NCBI GenBank assembly: GCA_036398215.1
Contig: DASWHK010000003.1
Coordinates: 1 to 6,004, forward strand
From: DASWHK01 sp036398215
Lineage (GTDB): Bacteria; Acidobacteriota; UBA890
Reading direction: 5' to 3'
DNA length: 6,004 nt
Position 1 is the first letter of the stretch; each line of letters starts with the position of its first letter. The notes below the pieces were generated by a model. The model did not search any database, was not told the DNA's origin, and saw nothing but the letters and a program-made list of their open reading frames with translations. Both the position numbers and the translations under genes were made by a program. Below are positions 1 through 5,853 of the stretch, one piece after another.

Positions 1-398
1 GGGAGCGGCATCCGGGGGCGGAACTTGTAGCCGTAGACGATGTAGCCGTTGTCGGCGTTCTCGCGGATCTTGCGGGTAACCATCTCGACCGGCATGCCGA
101 TGCTGACCTCGACGCCGTCGACGTCGGTGAGCTGGGCCACGACCAGCGGCCCCTCCTCGAGGCGCACCATGCCCACCGTGTAGGGGCCGACCTCGCTGAA
201 GCCGCGCGGCGGCTGGTGCATGCGCGAGAACGAGTAGATCGTGCCGCGGCCGCTGAACGAACGCGGCTGCAGGCCGCCGGCGCGGCAGGACGGGCAGATG
301 CCGCGCGGCGGGAAGTAGCTGGTCTCGCAAGCCGGGCAACGGCTGCCCTCGAGCCGGTAGTAGGCGCGCCGCAGGCGGTGATAGCGGGGCAGTTGCAA
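1..398 (-). CDS. Zn-ribbon OB-fold (DUF35) protein, probable scaffold of the thiolase/HMG-CoA synthase complex; 3' end cut by window edge
   Basis: About 132 residues are visible; the family is usually about 130-150, so the gene is nearly complete. It begins at a TTG codon (398-396) chosen because a purine-rich GGGAGAG lies about 7 nt upstream and no ATG fits before the zinc ribbon. An N-terminal helix segment (LPRYHRLRRAYYRLEG) leads to a rubredoxin-like zinc ribbon with two CxxC pairs (Cys21/Cys24 and Cys35/Cys38). An OB-fold follows, ending in the family-typical GYIVYGYKFRP. DUF35 proteins have no catalytic role of their own; they pair with thiolases and related enzymes, and in archaea one bridges acetoacetyl-CoA thiolase and HMG-CoA synthase, contributing to a shared CoA site. 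It lies 33 bp downstream of the thiolase gene, supporting the same role here. The family call is firm; the partner assignment is inferred from gene order. Confidence 0.9.
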   Translation of the reverse strand, partial: MQLPRYHRLRRAYYRLEGSRCPACETSYFPPRGICPSCRAGGLQPRSFSGRGTIYSFSRMHQPPRGFSEVGPYTVGMVRLEEGPLVVAQLTDVDGVEVSIGMPVEMVTRKIRENADNGYIVYGYKFRPRMPL

Positions 399-431
399 GG
401 TGGTCTCTCCCGAGCCTCGGTTGAAGTTCCC

Positions 432-1583
432 TCAGTTCTGCAGGATGTGGGTGACGGCGACCGAGCCCGAGCCGCCGACGCTCTGGGCCATCGCCGTGTG
501 GACGTCGGGTATCTGCGCCGCCCCGGCGGCGCCGCGTAGCTGCAGGAAGGCCTCGACGACCTGATAGACGCCGCTGGCGCCGATCGGGTGGCCGCGGCCT
601 TTGAGGCCGCCGAGGGTGCTGATCGGCAGCCGCCCGTCGCGGCCGATGCTGCCGTCGGAGGCCAGCCGGACGCCGGCGCCCGGCGCCGCGAAGCCGCAGG
701 CCTCGAGGGTGAGCGCCGAGACGATCGTGAAGGCGTCGTGCAGCTCGAACAGGTCGATGTCGTCGGGGCCGACGCTCGCCTGGGCGTAGGCGGCGGCCGC
801 CGAGTCGGCGATCGCCCCCCAGACCAGCGGGTCGCGGCGCTCGGCGAGCCCCACGGTGTCGGTGGCGCAGGACGACGCGACGATCCTGATCGGGTCCTCG
901 CAATAGCTGCGGGCCTCCGACAGCGGGCACAACATGACGGCGGCGGCGCCGTCGCAGATCGCCGCCGAGTCGAGGATGGAGATCGGATCGGCGACCACCG
1001 GCGAGGACATGTAATCGTCGACGTCGATCGGCGAGCGGAACATCGCCCGGGGGTTGCCGGCGGCGTTGTGGTGGCTGTTGATCGAGAAGGGGGCGAAATC
1101 GCGGCGCTCGACGCCGTGATCGTGCATGTAACGGCGCATCAGCAGGGCGTTGAGGGCGACGAACGAGATGCCGTGGGCGGCCTCGTAGTCGGCGTCGGCG
1201 GCGGTGGCGAGGGCCGCCGACACCGAGTCGTTGAAGTGGTCGGTCATCTTCTCGACGCCCACCGCGAGCACCCGGTCGTGGGCGCCGGAAGCCACCGCCA
1301 GCCAGGCGGCGCGCACGGCGGCGCCGCCGGCGGCGCAGGCGGCCTCGATCTTGACGGCCTCGATCGGCAGCAGGCCGGCGGCGTCGGCGACGGCGGTGGC
1401 GACGTTCTCCTGGCCGGTGAGCTGGCCGGCGAGCATGTTGCCGACGTAGAGCGCCTGGACGTCGCCGGTGCCGGCGTCGCGCAGCGTCTCGAGCACGGCC
1501 TCGCCGGCCAGGTCGCGGAGCGAGCGATCCCAGTGCTCGCCCACGGCCGTTTGTCCACTTCCAATGATCGCGACGTCTCGCAT
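432..1583 (-). CDS. Thiolase family protein, archaeal acetoacetyl-CoA thiolase / SCP-x-like class
   Basis: 383 residues, the usual length. It probably catalyses Claisen condensation of two acetyl-CoA to acetoacetyl-CoA, or the reverse cleavage, in the cytoplasm. Visible active-site elements are the nucleophile Cys83 in IEAACAAGG, HDAF (His282) in place of the NEAF of classical thiolases, and GHPIGASG (His332). The C-terminal motif reads QSVGGSGSVAVTHIL, so the second cysteine of bacterial PhaA/FadA thiolases (CxGGG) is absent, as in archaeal and SCP-x-like thiolases. The ATG at 1583 is preferred because MRDVAIIGSGQT is the normal N-terminus; a GTG 16 codons upstream has no ribosome site. The site before 1583 is itself weak (AAGG and GAGA). 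It lies 111 bp after the HMG-CoA synthase gene and 33 bp before the DUF35 gene, which points to acetoacetyl-CoA synthesis rather than beta-oxidation. An SCP-x-like thiolase for longer or branched acyl-CoA remains possible. Confidence 0.9.
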   Translation of the reverse strand: MRDVAIIGSGQTAVGEHWDRSLRDLAGEAVLETLRDAGTGDVQALYVGNMLAGQLTGQENVATAVADAAGLLPIEAVKIEAACAAGGAAVRAAWLAVASGAHDRVLAVGVEKMTDHFNDSVSAALATAADADYEAAHGISFVALNALLMRRYMHDHGVERRDFAPFSINSHHNAAGNPRAMFRSPIDVDDYMSSPVVADPISILDSAAICDGAAAVMLCPLSEARSYCEDPIRIVASSCATDTVGLAERRDPLVWGAIADSAAAAYAQASVGPDDIDLFELHDAFTIVSALTLEACGFAAPGAGVRLASDGSIGRDGRLPISTLGGLKGRGHPIGASGVYQVVEAFLQLRGAAGAAQIPDVHTAMAQSVGGSGSVAVTHILQN

Positions 1584-1668
1584 GGTCTCGCTGGCCTTGT
1601 TCGGCCCTTCCGGAAGTCTCCGGGTTCTCACGGCCGATACGGAAAGTGCGGTCTTTTGTATCCTCGCG

Positions 1669-1688
1669 GGCGCCCCCCTCCGGGCGCC
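1669..1688 (-). other. GC-rich hairpin between HMG-CoA synthase and thiolase genes
   Basis: A perfect 7-bp inverted repeat (GGCGCCC / GGGCGCC) with a 6-nt loop begins 7 bases past the HMG-CoA synthase stop codon. No T-run follows on the minus strand (the next bases are CGCGAGGATACAAAAG), so it is not a classical intrinsic terminator. It could slow or attenuate read-through, or protect the 3' end of a processed message. In sequence this GC-rich, such a repeat can occur by chance. Confidence 0.3.
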
Positions 1689-1694
1689 GGCCTC

Positions 1695-2747
1695 CTAGAG
1701 CATCCGGATCTTGCGCGACAGGCGCAGGTACTCGCCGTAATCGGTAACCGGGTGGCTACGATCGAGGTAGTCGGTAACGCGGGGCGCGGCGTCGCGGGCC
1801 CCGGCCAGCCGGCCGTTGGCCTGCAGCGAGAAGGCGTCGCTGCCGGCGCCCGAGCCGTAGGAGCAGAAGAAGATCCGATCGCCCTTCTCGGCGACGTCGA
1901 GCACCGCGGCGAGCCCCAGCAGCGACGAGCCCGCGTAGGTGTTGCCGATCGAATCGACCACCAGCCCGGGCAGGAGCTGCTCCTCCCGGAAGCCGAGCTC
2001 GCCGGCGACGCGGCGCGGGAACTTGGGGTTGGGCTGGTGAAAGACGGCCCAGCGGTAGTCGCCCGGCTGGCTGCCGATCTGCTCCATCAGCTCGCGGGCG
2101 GCGCCGTGGGTGTGCGCCAGGTAGGCCGGCAGGCCGGTGAACCGGTGGCCGTGCTCGGGGTAGTGCATGTGCTGGCGGCGGAAGAAGTCGGGGGTGTCGG
2201 TGACGTACGAGTGGGAGGCCTCGACGATCGCCAGCGACTCCTCGGCGGGACCGAACACGAAGGCCGCGCCGCCGGCGGCGGCGGTGTACTCGAGGGCGTC
2301 GCCGGGCTTGCTCTGGGCGGCGTCCATGCCGATCGCCAGCGTGTAGTCGGCCATGCCGGAGCCGACGAAGGCGACGGCGGTCTGCATCGCCTCCGAGCCG
2401 GCCTTGCAGGCGAACTCCAGGTCGGCGGCGCTGACCGCCGGGGTGGCGCCGATGGCCTCGGCGACGATCGTGCTGGTCGGCTTGACCGCGTAGGGCTTCG
2501 ACTCGGTGCCGACCCAGACGGCGCGCAGCTGGGTCGGCTCGATGCCGGCGCGCGCCAGGGCGTTGCGCGCCGCCTCGATCGACATGGTGACGGTGTCCTC
2601 GTCGAGCGACGGCGCCGACTTCTGGCGCACCGGGAGCGCGCCGTTGCCGGCCGCCCCCCAGGCTGCGGCGATCGTCTCCGAGGCCATCCGCGGCCGCGGC
2701 ACGTAGGCGCCGTAGCCGATGATTCCGACGCTTCGCAGGGTCTTCAT
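1695..2747 (-). CDS. Hydroxymethylglutaryl-CoA synthase, archaeal type
   Basis: 350 residues, matching archaeal enzymes (about 350) rather than bacterial MvaS (about 380-390). The reaction is acetoacetyl-CoA + acetyl-CoA + H2O to HMG-CoA + CoA, in the cytoplasm. The protein opens with VGIIGYGAYVPRPR, typical of the family. The catalytic triad can be assigned: Glu82 in GTESKPYAVKPTSTIV, the acyl-carrying Cys114 in LEFACKAGSEAMQ, and His237 in FHQPNPKFP. The later block SIGNTYAGSSLLGLAAVLD (266-284) and the FFCSYGSGAGSDAFS strand (294-307) are also as expected. The start at 2747 is set by the conserved N-terminus and by an ATGA overlap with the upstream regulator's stop, implying coupled translation; the open frame continues upstream to 2900 but is low-complexity there. 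Thiolase and DUF35 genes follow, the archaeal mevalonate-pathway order. A related ketoacyl-synthase-III-like activity on another acyl-CoA is a less likely alternative. Confidence 0.9.
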   Translation of the reverse strand: MKTLRSVGIIGYGAYVPRPRMASETIAAAWGAAGNGALPVRQKSAPSLDEDTVTMSIEAARNALARAGIEPTQLRAVWVGTESKPYAVKPTSTIVAEAIGATPAVSAADLEFACKAGSEAMQTAVAFVGSGMADYTLAIGMDAAQSKPGDALEYTAAAGGAAFVFGPAEESLAIVEASHSYVTDTPDFFRRQHMHYPEHGHRFTGLPAYLAHTHGAARELMEQIGSQPGDYRWAVFHQPNPKFPRRVAGELGFREEQLLPGLVVDSIGNTYAGSSLLGLAAVLDVAEKGDRIFFCSYGSGAGSDAFSLQANGRLAGARDAAPRVTDYLDRSHPVTDYGEYLRLSRKIRML

Positions 2748-3448
2748 GCGGGTTCGCTCGGGGGGCGGGCGGGCGCCGGCTCGGGGGCCGCCGGATCGCC
2801 GGGCTCCTCCGGCGGTGAGACGAGCAGACCGCCGAGAAAGAGGTCGATGTAGGCCTCCGCCAGATCGGTGTCGCGGACCCGGCCCTCGGGGCTGTACCAC
2901 TGGTAGATCCAGTTGATCATGCCGAGCAGGGCGAAGGTGGCCACCCGCGGGTCGATCGGGCGCATCAAGCCCTCGTTGGCGAGGTCGCGGAAGGTCTCGT
3001 TGAGGAAGCGCACGTAGCGGCGCTTGCGGCGGTCGATCTCGCCGCGGCGGGCGCCGCGCAACGAGCCCGGCTCGTTGAGGACCACCGTGACCTCCTTGGG
3101 GCGATCACGGGTGACCAGCAAGACATGGTTGCGGATGGTGGCGCGCAGCCGCTCGAGCGGATCGCGAATCCTCTCGACGCGGTCCAGGACCCGCTCCTCG
3201 AACAGATCCATGCCGTACGACATGATCCCGAAGAGCAGCTCGTCCTTGCTGCCGATGTGGTGGTAGATGCCGGCCTTGGTCATGTCCATGGCGGCGGCAA
3301 CGTCGGCCATCGACGACTGGCCGAAGCCCTGCTCGCAGAAGACGCGGGCGGCCGCCTCGTAGATCTGCCCGGTACGGGTGGCGTGATCGAGGCGCGCCGG
3401 GGGGTCTTTGCGGTTGCCGGATCGCTGCGGATCGGGCACGGCCTGCAT
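2744..3448 (-). CDS. TetR/AcrR family transcriptional regulator, likely repressor of the downstream thiolase/HMG-CoA synthase operon
   Basis: 234 residues. The TetR DNA-binding domain spans about 25-80: helix RTGQIYEAAARVFCEQGF, then a helix-turn-helix SSMADVAAAMDMTKAGIYHH (45-64), then the family signature SKDELLFGI. The all-helical ligand-binding part includes MINWIYQWYSPEG (177-189), a pattern shared with KstR2/FadR-like regulators that sense acyl-CoA thioesters. This suggests a CoA-ester ligand, but that is inference. Residues 211-234 form a Pro/Glu/Ala-rich, probably disordered tail. The ATG at 3448 has a GGAGA about 8 nt upstream. The stop codon overlaps the start of the HMG-CoA synthase gene (ATGA), so regulator and enzyme share one message. 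A palindromic operator 53 bp upstream of the start supports autoregulation. Confidence 0.92.
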   Translation of the reverse strand: MQAVPDPQRSGNRKDPPARLDHATRTGQIYEAAARVFCEQGFGQSSMADVAAAMDMTKAGIYHHIGSKDELLFGIMSYGMDLFEERVLDRVERIRDPLERLRATIRNHVLLVTRDRPKEVTVVLNEPGSLRGARRGEIDRRKRRYVRFLNETFRDLANEGLMRPIDPRVATFALLGMINWIYQWYSPEGRVRDTDLAEAYIDLFLGGLLVSPPEEPGDPAAPEPAPARPPSEPA

Positions 3449-3500
3449 GGCGGGGTCTCCTGGGGTGGCAGAAACGCCGGGGAGCGTCCTGGGGTCAAAG

Positions 3501-3518
3501 CTACCGACCGATCGGTAG
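3501..3518. promoter_or_regulatory. Palindromic operator, probable TetR-family binding site
   Basis: CTACCGA-CCGA-TCGGTAG is a perfect 7-bp inverted repeat around a 4-bp spacer; an inner perfect 10-bp palindrome, ACCGATCGGT, is also present. Its form is typical of operators of TetR regulators of acyl-CoA metabolism. It sits immediately downstream of the candidate -10 element of the tetR promoter in the divergent region, so a bound dimer would block transcription of the operon. Assignment to the adjacent TetR protein is by proximity. Confidence 0.75.
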
Positions 3519-3544
3519 GTTATATCGTTTTATGGGCTTGTCAA
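3519..3544 (-). promoter_or_regulatory. Candidate sigma70-type promoter of the tetR operon
   Basis: On the minus strand a perfect TTGACA (3544-3539) is followed by a TATAAC -10-like hexamer (3524-3519). This lies in an AT-rich island that stands out from its surroundings and directly abuts the operator at 3501-3518. The spacing is only 14 bp, shorter than the usual 16-18, so either the pairing is imperfect or the exact -10 differs. The predicted message would carry a leader of roughly 65 nt before the tetR ATG. Confidence 0.5.
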
Positions 3545-3616
3545 CCGGCGTTCCAGAGGTGGAAGCCGCGGGGAACACGAACGGAGGCCGTGGCAGCCGG
3601 GCCAGGGGCAGGATCC

Positions 3617-3625
3617 TGTTAGAAT
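3617..3625 (+). promoter_or_regulatory. Candidate extended -10 promoter for the MBL-ribF genes
   Basis: TGTTAGAAT fits an extended -10 (TGn plus TAGAAT) and is one of few AT-rich spots between the divergent genes. It would place transcription start about 50 nt before the MBL gene start. No convincing -35 is seen at normal spacing, which is tolerable for an extended -10 but leaves this weak. Confidence 0.3.
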
Positions 3626-3680
3626 TCGGCCGCGGGCCGAAACCCTCCCGATTTCACCGCCGCACCCCCTGTCCATCGCC

Positions 3681-4448
3681 ATGCGCGTGACCTTTCTCGG
3701 TACCGGAACCTCCGTCGGCGTCCCGGTGATCACCTGCGACTGCGCCGTGTGCCGCTCGCCGGACCCACGCAACAACCGGCTGCGGGCGGGCCTGCTGCTC
3801 GAGTGGGACGGGGCGTGCGTCCTCGTGGATACGACCACGGACCTGCGCCAGCAGGCGCTGCGCGCCGAGCTCGGCCGGGTCGACGCCGTCCTGTACACGC
3901 ACCACCACGCCGACCATGTCCTCGGCCTCGACGAGCTGCGTATCTTCAACTTCGTCCACAAGACCACCATTCCGCTCTACGGGCTGCAGGAAACCATGGA
4001 CGCCATCCGCTCGACCTTTGCCTACGCGTTCGATCCGCGAGCCCGCGGCGTGCCCCGGCTCGAGCTCGTCCCGGTCGCCGATCCGTTCGAGCTGCGCGGC
4101 GTTACCATCACGCCGGTGCCGGTCGAGCACCACCACCTGACGATCCTCGCCTACCGGGTGGGCGGCTTCGCCTACGTCACCGATTGCAGCGGCATCCCCG
4201 AGGCCTCTGCCGAGCTGCTCGGCGGCCTCGACGTGCTGGTCATCGACGCGCTGCGGCGCGGGCCGCACCCGGCCCACTTCACGCTCGAGCAGGCGCTCGC
4301 CGAGATCGACAGGTTGGCGCCCCGGACCGCCTACCTGACCCACCTGTCACACGAGTTCGACCACGCGGCGCTACAGGACGAGCTCCCCGAGGGCGTCCAC
4401 GTGGCCTACGACGGCCTGGTGCTGGAGCCGGCCGAGGCCGCCGCCTGA
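3681..4448 (+). CDS. PhnP-like metallo-beta-lactamase-fold hydrolase
   Basis: 255 residues, full length for the PhnP/YycJ-like group. The start MRVTFLGTGTSVGVP is the typical first strand, though no clear ribosome site precedes the ATG. The dinuclear metal site is complete: HHHADH (74-79), His150 in VEHHH, Asp168 in VTDCSG, and His221 in YLTHLSH. CDCAVC (Cys19, Cys21, Cys24) matches the extra structural zinc site of PhnP, probably completed by His224. PhnP itself is a cyclic phosphodiesterase acting on 5-phosphoribosyl 1,2-cyclic phosphate in phosphonate breakdown. No phosphonate genes are nearby, so the substrate here is unknown; phosphodiesterase chemistry is the safest inference. Its stop overlaps the start of ribF by one base (TGATG), so the two are probably co-translated. 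Confidence 0.88.
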   Translation: MRVTFLGTGTSVGVPVITCDCAVCRSPDPRNNRLRAGLLLEWDGACVLVDTTTDLRQQALRAELGRVDAVLYTHHHADHVLGLDELRIFNFVHKTTIPLYGLQETMDAIRSTFAYAFDPRARGVPRLELVPVADPFELRGVTITPVPVEHHHLTILAYRVGGFAYVTDCSGIPEASAELLGGLDVLVIDALRRGPHPAHFTLEQALAEIDRLAPRTAYLTHLSHEFDHAALQDELPEGVHVAYDGLVLEPAEAAA

Positions 4449-5449
4449 TGCGCGTTCTGCGCGGCTTTCTCGACCTCGAGCCGGGGCTCGCGGCGACGGT
4501 GGTCTCGATCGGCAACTTCGACGGCGTCCACCGCGGCCACCAGGCGGTCATCGGCAGCGCCGTGTGCGCCGCCGAGGCTTCCGGCCGGACGTCGGTGGTG
4601 TGCACGTTCGACCCTCATACGCGAGTGTTCCTCCGCCCCGAGGCGCCGCCGCGGTTGCTCGAGACGCTCGATCAACGGCTGGCGGCGATCGAGGCGTTGG
4701 GGGTCGACGTCGCCATCGTGATCCCGTTCACCCGCTCGGTCGCCGAGCTGCCGGCGGTCGATTTCGTCCGCGGGTTCCTGCGCGCCCGGCTCGACGCCGT
4801 CGCGGTCCACGTCAGCGAGGGGTTCACCTTCGGTGCCGGCGGCGCCGGCGACGTCGACCTGCTGGAGCGGCTGGCGGGCCCGGAGGGGTTCGACCTCGAG
4901 GTGGTGCGCTGGGTCTTTTACGCCGGCCGGCCGGTCTCGTCGACCCGCATCCGCGAAGCGCTCGCCGCCGGGCGGCTCGGCGAGGCCGAGGCGATGCTCG
5001 GGCGCCCCTTCGCGCTGGTCGGCGAGGTGGTGGCTGGCGTCGGACGGGGTCGCGAGCTGGGCGCCCCGACCGCCAACCTCGCGGTCGAGAACGGCATTTT
5101 GCCGGCCGCCGGCGTCTACGTGACCGAGGTTGGTTTCGGGGACCGTCGGCTGCCCTCGGTGACCAACGTCGGCGTCCGCCCGACCTTCGGCGAGGGGGGC
5201 GCGATGACCGTCGAGACCCACCTCCTCGACCGGGAGATCGAGCTCTACGGCGAGCGCATCGAGCTGATCTTCCGGGAGCGCCTGCGGGGCGAGAAGGCGT
5301 TTCCGGACGCCGCGGCGCTGCGCGCCCAGATCGCCGAGGATGTCGGCCGGGCGCGCCGCTGGTTCGCCGATCGCGATCAGGGCGTAGGCTATACTGCCGG
5401 GGTTTCGGAACGGGTGTCGGCGGCGCCGAAGGCCCGCCGCGAACGATAG
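4448..5449 (+). CDS. ribF: Bifunctional riboflavin kinase / FAD synthetase
   Basis: 333 residues against a usual 305-315. It phosphorylates riboflavin to FMN and adenylylates FMN to FAD in the cytoplasm. The N-terminal nucleotidyltransferase half has GNFDGVHRGHQ (22-32), TFDPH (53-57) and VSSTRIRE (163-170). The kinase half has GEVVAGVGRGRELGAPTANL (192-211), with PTAN at 207-210, then the TNVGVRPTFG (239-248) and ETHLLD (256-261) blocks. Two oddities stand out. The segment normally reading VGxDFxFGxxRxGD is VSEGFTFGAGGAGD (122-135), losing the usual Gly, Asp/Asn and Arg/Lys. A tail of about 25 residues follows the usual end near RARRWF. Kinase activity looks safe; FAD synthetase activity is less certain. 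The start is fixed by the one-base overlap with the upstream MBL gene. Confidence 0.95.
   Translation: MRVLRGFLDLEPGLAATVVSIGNFDGVHRGHQAVIGSAVCAAEASGRTSVVCTFDPHTRVFLRPEAPPRLLETLDQRLAAIEALGVDVAIVIPFTRSVAELPAVDFVRGFLRARLDAVAVHVSEGFTFGAGGAGDVDLLERLAGPEGFDLEVVRWVFYAGRPVSSTRIREALAAGRLGEAEAMLGRPFALVGEVVAGVGRGRELGAPTANLAVENGILPAAGVYVTEVGFGDRRLPSVTNVGVRPTFGEGGAMTVETHLLDREIELYGERIELIFRERLRGEKAFPDAAALRAQIAEDVGRARRWFADRDQGVGYTAGVSERVSAAPKARRER
5390..5395 (+). promoter_or_regulatory. Possible -10 element inside the 3' end of ribF
   Basis: TATACT, in the context TAGGCTATACT, is a good -10 hexamer in an otherwise GC-rich coding end, 65 nt before the small gene at 5460. It falls within the non-conserved C-terminal tail of RibF. 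The best upstream hexamer (TTCGCC, 5364-5369) is 20 bp away, so a -35 is not convincing. It could start transcription of the small gene and cysS independently of ribF. Confidence 0.3.
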
Positions 5450-5459
5450 TCGAGAAGGC

Positions 5460-5786
5460 ATGCACCGCGAGCTGATCGGGCAGCAGGCGTCGCTGAGCGT
5501 GCCGTGCAGCATGGACGCGGCCGCCCTCGTGATCGAGTTCGTCAGCGAGCTGATCGAGGTCGGCGGCAGCCACGCCGAGGAGCCGCGGCAGCTCGAGCGG
5601 AAGATCGAGAAGGCCCTGGGCGCGCTGTGTCGCTCCGGCGCGGTTGGGGGCCAGATCCTGGCGACCTTCGCGATCGGCGCCGACGGCGTCGAGATTCGCC
5701 TCCAACGCGATGACGCGGCCGCGCCGCCGGCCGTCCGCGAGCAGGTGGTCACCGCGCGCGAAGCCAGGCCCGGCGCGATACTCTAA
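5460..5786 (+). CDS. Small protein of unknown function, possibly a degenerate RsbW/HATPase-like half-domain
   Basis: 108 residues, not recognised as a named family. Third-position G/C bias is strong in this frame and it sits 10 bp after ribF, so it is very likely a real gene. GAGAAGG lies just before the ATG, closer than usual, so a start slightly downstream (Met18, 5511) cannot be excluded. The apparent layout is: strand SLSVPCS (11-17), helix [19 protein letters not shown] (18-36), helix from about 40 to 58, strand-turn-strand [19 protein letters not shown] (64-82), and a polar tail. This resembles the first half of RsbW-type anti-sigma kinases. However, the E-x3-N box position reads EKALG (Glu50, Gly54 in place of Asn), and the ATP-binding DxGxG region is absent, so ATP binding is unlikely. 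The resemblance is by eye only. It has no signal peptide or membrane segment and lies 67 bp before cysS. Confidence 0.75.
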   Translation: MHRELIGQQASLSVPCSMDAAALVIEFVSELIEVGGSHAEEPRQLERKIEKALGALCRSGAVGGQILATFAIGADGVEIRLQRDDAAAPPAVREQVVTAREARPGAIL

Positions 5787-5813
5787 CGGCCTCCTAGCGA
5801 AGCCGTCTTTTCC

Positions 5814-5840
5814 GCGCTCGAGGCCCCGTTTTCGAGGCGC
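5814..5840. other. Imperfect inverted repeat upstream of cysS
   Basis: GCGCTCGA (5814-5821) can pair with TCGAGGCGC (5832-5840) with one bulged G and a 10-nt loop. It ends 13 bases before the cysS ATG and is not followed by a T-run, so it is not a clear terminator. It could shield the weak cysS ribosome site, but chance pairing in GC-rich sequence is plausible. Confidence 0.2.
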
Positions 5841-5853
5841 CTGGCGACCGCAG

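Noticed and set aside
1584..1631. A 16-residue N-terminal extension of the thiolase from a GTG at 1631.
   Set aside because: No ribosome site precedes it, and the family N-terminus begins at the ATG at 1583.
1737..1778. A direct repeat, GTAATCGGTAAC / GTAGTCGGTAAC, 30 bp apart.
   Set aside because: It encodes two VTDY segments near the C-terminus of HMG-CoA synthase (residues 324-327 and 334-337). It is explained by coding and shows no sign of a mobile or regulatory repeat.
588..2852. A 754-codon open frame on the plus strand opposite the thiolase, HMG-CoA synthase and end of tetR.
   Set aside because: Its translation is low-complexity (Gly, Ala, Arg, Val, Asp) with no motif, and it runs antisense to three genes with intact catalytic residues. 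It is a high-GC codon-bias shadow.
2748..2900. A 51-residue N-terminal extension of HMG-CoA synthase.
   Set aside because: The extension is Arg/Pro/Gly-rich and lies inside tetR; the ATG at 2747 matches the family N-terminus and forms an ATGA overlap.
3654..4343. A 229-codon minus-strand open frame opposite the MBL hydrolase.
   Set aside because: It is antisense to a gene with all metal ligands visible, and its own translation shows no motif.
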